From Lysobacter_C viscosus (GTDB taxonomy: Bacteria > Pseudomonadota > Gammaproteobacteria > Xanthomonadales > Xanthomonadaceae), in contig NZ_JBJMAV010000001.1 of the NCBI RefSeq assembly GCF_046600715.1, positions 186,001 to 250,000 on the forward strand: a stretch of 64,000 nucleotides of DNA. The letters are read 5' to 3'. The translations under genes were made by a program, and so were the position numbers. Below, in pieces: positions 1-7,413 of the stretch. The first letter of the stretch is position 1; every line of letters starts with the position of its first letter. A model generated the notes under the pieces. That model worked only from the letters and a program-made list of their open reading frames with translations, was not told where the DNA came from and did not search any database.

Positions 1-289
1 CCGAGATCGCGGTGCTGCCGGACGACGCGTCCACCACCGGCTGCCCACGCCGCAGGCGACCGTTGCACAGCGCATACAGGTACAGCGAGCGGGCGAGGCG
101 GTGCTTGAGGCTGCCGGTGGGGTGGGCGGCTTCGTCCTTGAAGTAGAAGTCGATGCCGGGGAATCCCGGGAACCCGAGCTTCAGCAGGTGGGTGTCGGCC
201 GATCGCGCGGCTTCCTGCCGCAGCCGGGCCAGCGACTGCCCGGTCCACTCGCGCATGTCCGCGACGGTCGGGGCAGGCGCGATGTTCAC
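1..289 (-). CDS. PLP-dependent cysteine synthase-like enzyme (partial, 3' end beyond window)
   Basis: Only the first 96 residues are inside the window. They read as a fold-type II PLP enzyme of the cysteine synthase/cystathionine beta-synthase family: residues 57-64 are PTGSLKHR, with K62 as the expected PLP lysine, and residues 89-96 are SSGSTAIS, the phosphate/substrate loop. The start is GTG at 289, chosen because it overlaps the stop of the upstream decarboxylase gene as GTGA and the reading frame is open to the edge. The overlap implies translational coupling to that decarboxylase. Substrate cannot be told from the fragment; a true O-acetylserine sulfhydrylase, a diaminopropionate-type synthase or a lyase are all possible. 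Confidence 0.85.
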   Translation of the reverse strand, partial: MNIAPAPTVADMREWTGQSLARLRQEAARSADTHLLKLGFPGFPGIDFYFKDEAAHPTGSLKHRLARSLYLYALCNGRLRRGQPVVDASSGSTAIS

Positions 290-2271
290 GCGCCGGTTTC
301 CAGCAGGCTGCTGATCCGCCGGCCCAGGTAGGCCAGGTACATGTCGATGTAGCTGATGCCGTTGGCGTGGTCGACCAGGTAAGGGTTCATCAGCGTATGC
401 CGCAGGATCACCAGCCGGTCGTTGTCATTGCCGCCGTCGGGGTCCAGGGTGCCGGGGTCGAGCCCGATCGAGCCCAGGATCCGCCGCATCTCGACGTCGC
501 CCACCGCCTCGGGTCGCAGCGTGGTCATTGATCCGAAGAACTGCTTGAGCTGGAGCGGCTGGCGCGGGTCGCAACGCAGCTCGTCGTGGATCCTGCGCAC
601 GAACGCATTGGCCACCGACAGGTCGGCATTGCCCGCCGGGTTGATCGCCAGGCAGACCAGGTTGCTGTCGGGCGCGAAGGGCACGGCCACCCGTGCCACG
701 CCCTCCAGCTCGCGGGCCAGCCCCAGTGCCGCTTCGTGCAGCGCCTCGGCCGCGAGCACGGTCTGCCGCGGCAGGTGTCCGAAGTTGAGGTGGTCCAGCG
801 GCAGCACCTTGTGGGTGACATAGACCGCGGCCGCCGCCGCGCCGGACTTGGAGCCTTCGGGTACGAACTGGCCGAGCTGGCGATAGCGGGTGAGGTAGTT
901 CCGGGCCGGATCCGGGTCGGCCGGGCCTTCGCGGAACACATAGTCCGCCGCTTCCGACAGCAGCGCGGTGGCGCGATGGTCACGGCAGATGAAGGCGCCG
1001 GCCCCGTAGGGCAGGTAGCCCAGTTTGTGCGGATCGACGGTGACCGAATCGGTCCGCCCCAGTGCGGCGAACGCGGCGTGTACCTCGGGCAACGGGAAGC
1101 GTGCGAAGTCCTCGCGCACCTCGTCGAGACCACGCAGGCTGCCATCGGGATTGCGGAACAGCGTGGCGAGATAACCACCCCATGCACCGTCCACGTGCAC
1201 GCTGAAGCCCAGGCCCATACGCAGCGCGCGTTCCCGGGCGTCTACCACCGCGTCGACGGGATCGACCGTGCCGTACTCGGTGGTGCCCAGCACGGCTACC
1301 GCCAGCAGCACCGGCTGGCGCTCGCGCTCGCATCGCTGCAGCGTCGATTCGAGTGCGTCCGCATCCAGGCGCATGCCGCGCTCGGGCAACAGTTCGAGCT
1401 GGTCGCGACCGAGCCCGAGCAGCTTCAATCCCTTGCTCCAGGAATAGTGCGCAGTGATCGGTGCCAGCACCTTCGGCACCCGCAGGTCCGGGTGGCGGGC
1501 GAAGAACCCGACCATGCCGAGGTGTTCCAGCCGCTCGGCCTGCACCGCCTCCCGCCAGCGCCTGCGGTCGCGGGGCGACTGCGCGGCGAGCCAGTCCTGC
1601 CACTGCACCACCAGCCCGGTACCGGCATCGGGGCCGGTGTTGAACACGGACCAGTCATCGCCGGGAAGCTCGATGTCCGGTACGCCTGCCGCCCGCAACG
1701 CGACCGGGAACGCCTTCAGCGCGAGCGCCAGCCGCAGTGCCTGGTAGTTGGCGACGGTACCGCCGGAGGTGAGGTGTCCGAAGGCGCAGTCGGGCTGCGC
1801 GGGATCGTTCGGGTAGCCCAGCATGCGCGCCAGTTGCAGGCCGACCTGGACTTCCAGGTCGATCGTGACGGGCGCGGCATCTTCGCTGACGTTGTTGGGG
1901 TTGTAGGGCAGGGTGAGGATCTGTGCGGCCAGCCCGGGCAGCAACAGGTCGGACGCCATGTGGCCGATGTAGCGGGGGCTGTGGAACGGCACCGACCTCT
2001 TGAGCGAGGCCGACAGCTGGTGGAGCTCGCGCCGAAGCCGGGCCTCGAAGGCCTGGTACCCGGGCTGTTGCGCGGCGTGGGTCGGGATCGCCGGCGGATC
2101 CTCGGGATGGAAGTTGCGGCGCCAGTAGACGTGGTCGCGCAGGAACTCCACCACCAGCTTCTCCAGCATGGTGTCGTTCTCGCCGTACGGGCCGAGGAAC
2201 AGGGCGTCCAGCATGCCCCGGTCAGGGTCGCTCCCGGCGCGGCTCGTCGATGGGGGCAGCGGGCCGGACAT
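286..2271 (-). CDS. PLP-dependent amino acid decarboxylase (bacterial tyrosine decarboxylase-like)
   Basis: A 661-residue group II decarboxylase. From the start used here, HLTSGGTVANYQAL begins near residue 166 (PLP phosphate site), HVDGAWGG holds the PLP-pyridine aspartate D361, and TVDPHKLGYLPYGAG carries the Schiff-base lysine K416. The early segment SPRYIGHMASDLLLPG and the PYNPNNV motif resemble bacterial tyrosine decarboxylases more than short glutamate decarboxylases, and the length fits that group. Start ATG at 2271 lies 7 bp after the sirB2 stop; a second ATG at 2214 is a fair alternative. It is apparently co-transcribed with nnrS and sirB2 upstream and overlaps a cysteine-synthase-like gene downstream. 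Substrate is not determinable by eye; tyrosine or another aromatic or acidic amino acid is an inference. Confidence 0.85.
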   Translation of the reverse strand: MSGPLPPSTSRAGSDPDRGMLDALFLGPYGENDTMLEKLVVEFLRDHVYWRRNFHPEDPPAIPTHAAQQPGYQAFEARLRRELHQLSASLKRSVPFHSPRYIGHMASDLLLPGLAAQILTLPYNPNNVSEDAAPVTIDLEVQVGLQLARMLGYPNDPAQPDCAFGHLTSGGTVANYQALRLALALKAFPVALRAAGVPDIELPGDDWSVFNTGPDAGTGLVVQWQDWLAAQSPRDRRRWREAVQAERLEHLGMVGFFARHPDLRVPKVLAPITAHYSWSKGLKLLGLGRDQLELLPERGMRLDADALESTLQRCERERQPVLLAVAVLGTTEYGTVDPVDAVVDARERALRMGLGFSVHVDGAWGGYLATLFRNPDGSLRGLDEVREDFARFPLPEVHAAFAALGRTDSVTVDPHKLGYLPYGAGAFICRDHRATALLSEAADYVFREGPADPDPARNYLTRYRQLGQFVPEGSKSGAAAAAVYVTHKVLPLDHLNFGHLPRQTVLAAEALHEAALGLARELEGVARVAVPFAPDSNLVCLAINPAGNADLSVANAFVRRIHDELRCDPRQPLQLKQFFGSMTTLRPEAVGDVEMRRILGSIGLDPGTLDPDGGNDNDRLVILRHTLMNPYLVDHANGISYIDMYLAYLGRRISSLLETGA

Positions 2272-2278
2272 CGCGACG

Positions 2279-2680
2279 TCAGCCGAGCAGGCCATGCCCG
2301 AACCCCAGCGGATGGTGGGCCCTGGCGATGCTGTAGACCATGCCGAAGGTGGCCAGGGCGGCGACGTAGAAGCCGGCGCGCGCCCCGCGGGTGCGGCCAC
2401 GGCGAAGTGCGAGCACGCCGAAGACCACGTACACCACCAGCAGCACCAGCTTGGCGGCGAGCCAGCCATTGGAGAACAGCGCGCCGGGCAGGATCGTCAG
2501 CAGCATCAGTGCCGCGGTGAGCAGGGTGGTGTCGATGCCGTAACTGGTCCAGCGCACGGCGGTCCACTGGGGCCAACGCATGCCTGCCAGCGAGGCGCCG
2601 CCGCGCAACGCGAACAGCAGGCCGCTGGCCACCGCCATCATGATGTGGACGTGCTTGATCTGCGGGTAGAACTCGATCAC
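2279..2680 (-). CDS. SirB2 family membrane protein
   Basis: A 133-residue integral membrane protein with about four hydrophobic segments. The N-terminus IKHVHIMMAVASGLLFALRG matches the SirB2 family, whose members have an early conserved histidine region (KxxHxxxA). The biochemical role of SirB2 is not established. It sits 31 bp downstream of nnrS and 7 bp upstream of the decarboxylase on the same strand, so it is probably in one operon. In several proteobacteria SirB2 genes are found near respiratory or NO-related genes; the neighbours nnrS and norB agree with that pattern, but this is context rather than proof of function. Confidence 0.85.
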   Translation of the reverse strand: MIEFYPQIKHVHIMMAVASGLLFALRGGASLAGMRWPQWTAVRWTSYGIDTTLLTAALMLLTILPGALFSNGWLAAKLVLLVVYVVFGVLALRRGRTRGARAGFYVAALATFGMVYSIARAHHPLGFGHGLLG

Positions 2681-2711
2681 GGGAAGCTTCCTTGGAGTAC
2701 GGGCCGAGCGG

Positions 2712-3944
2712 TCAGCCGGGACGGCCGTCGATGCGGGGGGTCAGGTAGATGGCGCCGATGCGCACCACCCAGGGGGCGAACGCCAGCAGCCAGCCGACTG
2801 CGGCCGCCGCCTGCCACGCCATGCCGTCGGGCGCGGCTTCGGCCACCACGCGCGTCACCGCGACCAGCTGGATGGCCACGAAGGCGAACCAGGCGGTCGG
2901 CGACATTTCCAGCGCGCGGCCGGAGTGGCCCTGGGTGACACGGGTCACCATCGCCACCAGCACGCTGCCGAAGAAGCCGATGAACAATGCATGCGCGGGG
3001 CCACGGCCCAGCCAGTACACGCCGGTCAACTCGTAGGCGATGCTCTGGCCGACATAGAGCGCGAACGCCAGCGGAAGCCAGGCCATGCCGACGAACAGCA
3101 CCGCCAGGATCCCCGGCTTGGGACCACGCGGCCACCAGCGCCACAGCATCAGTCCGGTCAGGCCCAGCAGCGGCAGGTCGACCACCCACAGCCAGCCGTA
3201 GGCGTGGAAGAGTTCAAGCACCAAATGGGCCAGCGACAGGGGCCAGAACGCACCGAGCAGCCACATCGGCCGCCACGCCGTGTATCCGGGCACCACGCGG
3301 CCGGCAAAGAACGGGAACATGCGGTGTGCCACGGTCATGTAGACCGGGAGAAGCAACCCGAACGTGCCCATCTTGATGCTGGCGAACGCCCACAGCGGGG
3401 ATGCCCCCAGCACGAACGCGGTCCATGCGAGGACACCGCAGAAGCCGAGCACCAGCGCGCCGAAGCATGAGCGCGCATGCCAGGTCACGCCCTGTTCGCG
3501 CCACAGCACCGGCGCAAGCGTGAGCAGGCCTGCCAGCCAGCCGGCCATGGTCATCAGCAGGCCCACGGTGATGCCGGCGTCCCAGCCGATCGCACCCAGC
3601 AGCGTCGCCAGTTGTCCGCCGAACAGACCAAGCCCGACGGGCACGTAGCGCCAGCGGTCGAAGTCCGGCTGGCCGGTCCATTTCGGGAAGGTGGTGAGCA
3701 GGAAGCCGAAGAAGAAGCTGGGCAGCATCTGGTATTGCATGACGAACGCATGCAGCCAGCCCGCGGGCTGCGCAGGTTGCGGCAGCGCCATGCCCGGCCA
3801 GCGTGCCGATGCGAGCCATGCGGCCCACCACGCCATGGCCAGCAACAGGTTGGTGGCGCCGATGAAGAACATCAGGCGGTGTGGAGCCTGGCCAAGCACG
3901 GCGGGCGAAATCTTCCGGGACGGCGGGGACGTGGTGTTCTGCAT
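2712..3944 (-). CDS. nnrS: NnrS family heme/copper-type membrane protein (NO stress response)
   Basis: A 410-residue polytopic membrane protein with about 12 hydrophobic segments, matching the NnrS family (for example LMFFIGATNLLLAMAWW at the N-terminus, MFPFFAGRVVPGYTAWRP mid-protein and GRGPAHALFIGFFGS near the end). Known NnrS proteins bind heme and copper and relieve nitrosative stress. The start ATG at 3944 is preferred over a GTG at 3992 because an Fnr-type dyad is centred 41.5 bp upstream of that A and a -10-like CATCCT lies six bases before it; no Shine-Dalgarno is visible. It is followed by sirB2 and two PLP-enzyme genes. It lies downstream of norB, separated by a strong terminator, so it likely has its own promoter. 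Confidence 0.9.
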   Translation of the reverse strand: MQNTTSPPSRKISPAVLGQAPHRLMFFIGATNLLLAMAWWAAWLASARWPGMALPQPAQPAGWLHAFVMQYQMLPSFFFGFLLTTFPKWTGQPDFDRWRYVPVGLGLFGGQLATLLGAIGWDAGITVGLLMTMAGWLAGLLTLAPVLWREQGVTWHARSCFGALVLGFCGVLAWTAFVLGASPLWAFASIKMGTFGLLLPVYMTVAHRMFPFFAGRVVPGYTAWRPMWLLGAFWPLSLAHLVLELFHAYGWLWVVDLPLLGLTGLMLWRWWPRGPKPGILAVLFVGMAWLPLAFALYVGQSIAYELTGVYWLGRGPAHALFIGFFGSVLVAMVTRVTQGHSGRALEMSPTAWFAFVAIQLVAVTRVVAEAAPDGMAWQAAAAVGWLLAFAPWVVRIGAIYLTPRIDGRPG

Positions 3945-3950
3945 GTCGAC

Positions 3951-3992
3951 AGGATGAAGGTTGGTGGCGTGCAGGTCATTGATTTGGATCAC
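3951..3992 (-). promoter_or_regulatory. Fnr/Anr box and -10 element of nnrS
   Basis: TTGATTTGGATCAC at 3979-3992 matches the Fnr consensus TTGAT-N4-ATCAA at 9 of 10 positions. Its centre (3985.5) is 41.5 bp from the A of the nnrS ATG (3944), the usual class II activator distance to a transcription start. The hexamer CATCCT (minus strand, 3956-3951) occupies exactly -12 to -7 relative to that base. The arrangement predicts a leaderless nnrS mRNA started by Fnr. The regulator gene is present at 6642-7394. Confidence 0.65.
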
Positions 3993-4037
3993 GGGTGCCA
4001 CGGATGACCGGGGTCGGCGGCGCGGCCGGCCCCAAGA

Positions 4038-4065
4038 AAAAGGGCGGCCACGTGGCCGCCCTTTT
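4038..4065 (-). terminator. Rho-independent terminator of norB
   Basis: A perfect 28-bp inverted repeat, AAAAGGGCGGCCAC followed by GTGGCCGCCCTTTT, lies 17 bp after the norB stop. On the minus strand it is followed by further T residues (TTTTTCTT), giving a GC-rich stem plus U-tract. The symmetrical A/T flanks would allow termination from the plus side too. It separates norB from nnrS and supports a separate nnrS promoter. Confidence 0.85.
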
Positions 4066-4081
4066 CCTGTCCAACATCCGG

Positions 4082-6409
4082 TCAGCCGGACTGGATCTCC
4101 GACCCGTGCTCCCCGGGCTCCTCCAGCTTCGGCTTCACCCAGAGGCGCAGCACGAAGTAGATCAGGGCCAGGGCGCCGATGCTGAAGATCGTGTCGCCGG
4201 GCACCCGCATCCACACCAGCAGGTCGACGATGGGCTTCTGCATGAACTCCGCCGAGCGGGCATACCAGTAGCCATGCTCGATCGCCGCCAGCAGCTGCAT
4301 CGTGCCCAGCGGCAGCAGCGTGAGCACCGCCATCAGTGCCAGGCCGATGTTGAGCGACCAGAAGCTGATGCGCAGCGCCTTCTCGTTCCACACCTGGTTG
4401 GGTCGCAGGCCGCGCATGCAGAACAGCACCAGCGCGATGCCGAGCATGCCGTACACCCCGAACAGCGCGGTGTGGCCGTGCAGCGGCGTCAGGTTGAGGC
4501 CCTGCATGTAGTAAAGCGAGAGCGGCGGGTTGATGAGGAAGCCGAACAGGCCCGCACCCACCAGGTTCCAGAACGACACCGACAGGAAGAAGAAGATCGG
4601 CCAGCGGTAGCGTTGCATCCACGGCGTGGCCTTGCCAAGCCTGTAGGTGTGGTACGCCTCGAAGCCGATGTAGGCCAGCGGCACCACTTCCAGGGCACTG
4701 AAGCTCGCGCCCAGCGCAATCACCGCGGTCGGGCTGCCGACGAAGTACAGGTGGTGCAGGGTGCCCAGCACGCCGCCGGTCATGAACACGATGGTGGCGA
4801 ACAGCACCGCCACCGACGCGGTCGACGCGCGCAGCAGGCCCAGCTTGGTGAAGATCAGTGCCATCACCGCGGTGGCGAACACTTCGAAGAAGCCTTCCAC
4901 CCACAGGTGCACCAGCCACCAGCGCCAGTACTCGACGATCGAGATGTGGGTGTGTTCGCGCCACATCAGGCCGGCGGCGAAGAACACGCCGATGGCGACC
5001 GTGGACAGGAACAGCAGCCCGACGATGGATTTGGTGTCGGTCTTCGGACCGGTCAGCACCGGCCACAACGCACGGCCCACCATCGTCAGCCACAGCAACA
5101 GGCCGATGAACAGGAACCACTGCCAGAAGCGGCCGATGTCGGCGTACTCCCAGCCCTGGTGGCCGAACCAGAAGTTGTTGGCGATGCCGAGCTTCTGCAT
5201 CACCGCGAACCATTGCCCGGCGAACGCGCCGACGACGATGATCACGAGGCAGGCGAACAGGAAGTTGACGCCCAGCCGCTGGAAGCGCGGTTCATGGCCC
5301 GACAGCGCCGGTCCGATGTAAAGGCCCGTGCCCAGCCACGCAACCGCGATCCACAGCACCGCCAATTGCGTGTGCCAGGTGCGGGTGATCGAGTACGGCA
5401 GGATTTCCGAAAGCTGGAACCCGTAGGCTTGCTGGCCTTCGATCTGGTAATGCGCGGTCATCGCGCCGAACAGGATCTGCACCAGGAACAATGCCAGCAC
5501 CAGCCAGAAATACTTGGCCGTGGCCCGCATCGAGGGCGTGACCTTGAGTGCGGCCAGGGGATCCCGGTCGGGGATGCGGTGGCCGTCGTCATGGCCGTGG
5601 GTCACGGCATGGTGCCAACCCAGCAGCGCGATACCGGCGATCAGGAACAGCACGCTGAAGGCCGACCACACCCACGTGCTCGGCGGCGGCGTGTTGCCGA
5701 CCAGCGGCTCGCCGGGCCAGTTGTTGGTGTAGGTGACGCGCTTCTCGGCGATGCCCGGACGGTCCGGTGCCACCGTCTCCGACACGCCTACGTGGCGCTC
5801 GGTCGTCGCCGCCCATGCGGTCCACCAGAAGAACGAGGCCAGTGCACGGCGATGCTCGGCATCGGGCACCGTGTTGTTCTTCATCGCGTAGGCTTCGCGC
5901 AGCTCCGCGGTGGCCGGGTCGTTGCCGAACAGGCTCTCGTAATGCGCCGACACGTTGGACATCGCCACCACCCGGTCCATGTCCAGGGTGATCGTGCCGG
6001 TCGCCGGGTCGTAGGTGTTCTCGCGCATCATTTCCTGCAGGCGGCCCTGCAGGGAAGCGCGGTCACCGGCCGGAAGCTGCTCGTATGTCGCCATGCCGCC
6101 ATCGGCACGCGCCCACATGTTGAGGATCTCGATGGCCTCGCGGTGCAGCCAGTCCGCGCTCCAGTCCGGGGCGACGTAGGCGCCGTGGCCCCAGATGGAA
6201 CCCAACTGCATGCCGCCGGTGGTCTGCCAGACCTGGCGACCCCGCTCCATGTCGGCACGCGTGTAGATGACGGTGCCGTCCTGGGCCACCACCTGCTCCG
6301 GCATCGGAGGCTTGTACCGGTTGATTTCGCCGCCGGACCACAGCAGCACGCTGAACGATGCAATGAGCAGGACGGCAAGTCCTATCCAAAGCCTTCTTGT
6401 ATTCCCCAT
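4082..6409 (-). CDS. norB: Quinol-dependent nitric oxide reductase (qNOR)
   Basis: A 775-residue single-chain NO reductase, the length of the quinol-type enzyme (NorZ) with an N-terminal extension fused to the catalytic heme-copper oxidase-like core. The extension contains RYKPPMPEQ and a periplasmic domain with IWGHGAYVAPDW. The core shows HLWVEGFFEVF near residue 500 (metal-ligand helix) and LHGHTALFGVYG near residue 645 (heme ligand helix). It reduces 2 NO to N2O using quinol at the inner membrane. Start ATG at 6409 has a GGAGA Shine-Dalgarno about eight bases upstream. A perfect TTGAC-N4-GTCAA dyad lies 62 bp upstream. No norC is present, as expected for qNOR. Whether it serves denitrification or NO detoxification is not shown; no nitrite reductase is seen in the window. 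Confidence 0.95.
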   Translation of the reverse strand: MGNTRRLWIGLAVLLIASFSVLLWSGGEINRYKPPMPEQVVAQDGTVIYTRADMERGRQVWQTTGGMQLGSIWGHGAYVAPDWSADWLHREAIEILNMWARADGGMATYEQLPAGDRASLQGRLQEMMRENTYDPATGTITLDMDRVVAMSNVSAHYESLFGNDPATAELREAYAMKNNTVPDAEHRRALASFFWWTAWAATTERHVGVSETVAPDRPGIAEKRVTYTNNWPGEPLVGNTPPPSTWVWSAFSVLFLIAGIALLGWHHAVTHGHDDGHRIPDRDPLAALKVTPSMRATAKYFWLVLALFLVQILFGAMTAHYQIEGQQAYGFQLSEILPYSITRTWHTQLAVLWIAVAWLGTGLYIGPALSGHEPRFQRLGVNFLFACLVIIVVGAFAGQWFAVMQKLGIANNFWFGHQGWEYADIGRFWQWFLFIGLLLWLTMVGRALWPVLTGPKTDTKSIVGLLFLSTVAIGVFFAAGLMWREHTHISIVEYWRWWLVHLWVEGFFEVFATAVMALIFTKLGLLRASTASVAVLFATIVFMTGGVLGTLHHLYFVGSPTAVIALGASFSALEVVPLAYIGFEAYHTYRLGKATPWMQRYRWPIFFFLSVSFWNLVGAGLFGFLINPPLSLYYMQGLNLTPLHGHTALFGVYGMLGIALVLFCMRGLRPNQVWNEKALRISFWSLNIGLALMAVLTLLPLGTMQLLAAIEHGYWYARSAEFMQKPIVDLLVWMRVPGDTIFSIGALALIYFVLRLWVKPKLEEPGEHGSEIQSG

Positions 6410-6436
6410 CGAGGCATCTCCGTGAATGGCTGCATC

Positions 6437-6478
6437 ATGCTCGCGGTTGGCGCGGTCAACCGCGTTGACTCAGGTCAA
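6437..6478 (-). promoter_or_regulatory. Fnr-family dyad and putative promoter of norB
   Basis: TTGACTCAGGTCAA at 6465-6478 is a perfect dyad TTGAC-N4-GTCAA of the Crp/Fnr superfamily type. A start 41.5 bp from its centre would be at 6430, with GAGCAT at -12 to -7 and a 20-base leader holding the GGAGA ribosome site. A second palindrome, GTCAACCGCGTTGAC at 6455-6469, overlaps it and shares the TTGAC half-site, so two regulators could compete here. Confidence 0.6.
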
Positions 6479-6641
6479 GTTTCGTCAGGACGATTCTGCC
6501 AACCAGGCCCGCGCTGTCAGGAACCGGGCCCCAGCGCCACGTGCAGCCGTGTGCATCGCAGCGCAGCGCGGCGCTGCGCGGACCATGGTCGGCCGTGTCC
6601 CGGGAGCGGGAAAGTGACTTCCGCGTTGTTACGGCCGGCGC

Positions 6642-7394
6642 TCAGGCGCGCAGGACGGGCTCGGCGAGTTCTTCGAGCTTCGGGCGGTCCAGCAGCTCAA
6701 GTTCGCGCCGATCCACGACCAGCAGGCCGTCCTTCTGGAAGCGGCGCAGCACCCGGCTGACGGTTTCCGGCGCCAATCGGAGGTAGTTGGCGATGTCGGT
6801 GCGCGCCATGGTCAGCTGGAAGCGGTTGGGCGAAAACCCGCGCGCGGCGAGCCGGCGTGCCATGCCGACCAGGAACGCGGCCATGCGCTGGTCGGCCGTC
6901 CAGTCGCCGGCCAGCAGCGCTGCCCTGCCGATGTCGCGGCTCAACAGCCGGAACAGGTGCTTCTGCAGCCCCGGCAACCGGGATGCAAGCACCGCGATCT
7001 TGGGGAACGAGAACCGGCACAGCATCGCCGTGTCCAACGCCACCGCGTTGCAGGGGTAGGTCTCGCCGTCGATCGCATCCAGCCCGATCACTTCACCGGG
7101 CAGGTAGAAGCCCAGCACGTGTTCCCGGCCGTCGCGGTCGATCACGTAGGTCTTGACGGTGCCGGCGCGGACCGCGGCGATCGCCTCGAAGGGATCACCC
7201 ACCCGGAAGATGTGGTCGCCGGCATGGAACGGGCCGACGTGCTCGACCAGCACGTGCAGGTCCATCAGCGAGCGCTTGTCCATGCCCTCGGCCATGCAGG
7301 CCTGGGAAAACGCGCAGGTCGAGCAGAACGAGAACTCGTCGCCGTCGTCGGAGAGCGTGCGCTCGTCCTGGCGGGGAAACGCGGTCGGCTTCAC
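6642..7394 (-). CDS. anr: Fnr/Anr-type oxygen-sensing transcription regulator
   Basis: A 250-residue Crp/Fnr family regulator. Cysteines C24, C27 and C33 in the N-terminus (C-x2-C-x5-C) plus C115 match the four [4Fe-4S] ligands of Fnr. A cyclic-nucleotide-binding-like beta-roll spans about 50-140 and a dimer helix about 145-170. The C-terminal helix-turn-helix holds E210, S213 and R214 (ETVSR), the residues that read TTGAT half-sites in Fnr. It therefore should be an anaerobic activator/repressor that loses its cluster in oxygen, and NO can also damage such clusters. It lies 19 bp after hemN and is probably co-transcribed from the Fnr box upstream of hemN, which would give positive autoregulation. 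It is next to norB, so the local regulon includes its own gene. Confidence 0.92.
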   Translation of the reverse strand: MKPTAFPRQDERTLSDDGDEFSFCSTCAFSQACMAEGMDKRSLMDLHVLVEHVGPFHAGDHIFRVGDPFEAIAAVRAGTVKTYVIDRDGREHVLGFYLPGEVIGLDAIDGETYPCNAVALDTAMLCRFSFPKIAVLASRLPGLQKHLFRLLSRDIGRAALLAGDWTADQRMAAFLVGMARRLAARGFSPNRFQLTMARTDIANYLRLAPETVSRVLRRFQKDGLLVVDRRELELLDRPKLEELAEPVLRA

Positions 7395-7413
7395 GCGCGC
7401 CCCCGGGGCGATG

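Noticed and set aside
586..2520. 644-codon open frame on the plus strand opposite the decarboxylase gene
   Set aside because: It is a GC-driven shadow of the decarboxylase gene. It lacks a domain, and its product is dominated by Arg, Gln and Gly as expected for an antisense frame.
3995..6760. 921-codon plus-strand open frame opposite norB
   Set aside because: Antisense shadow of norB: no recognisable domain, extreme His/Arg/Gln content, no ribosome site.
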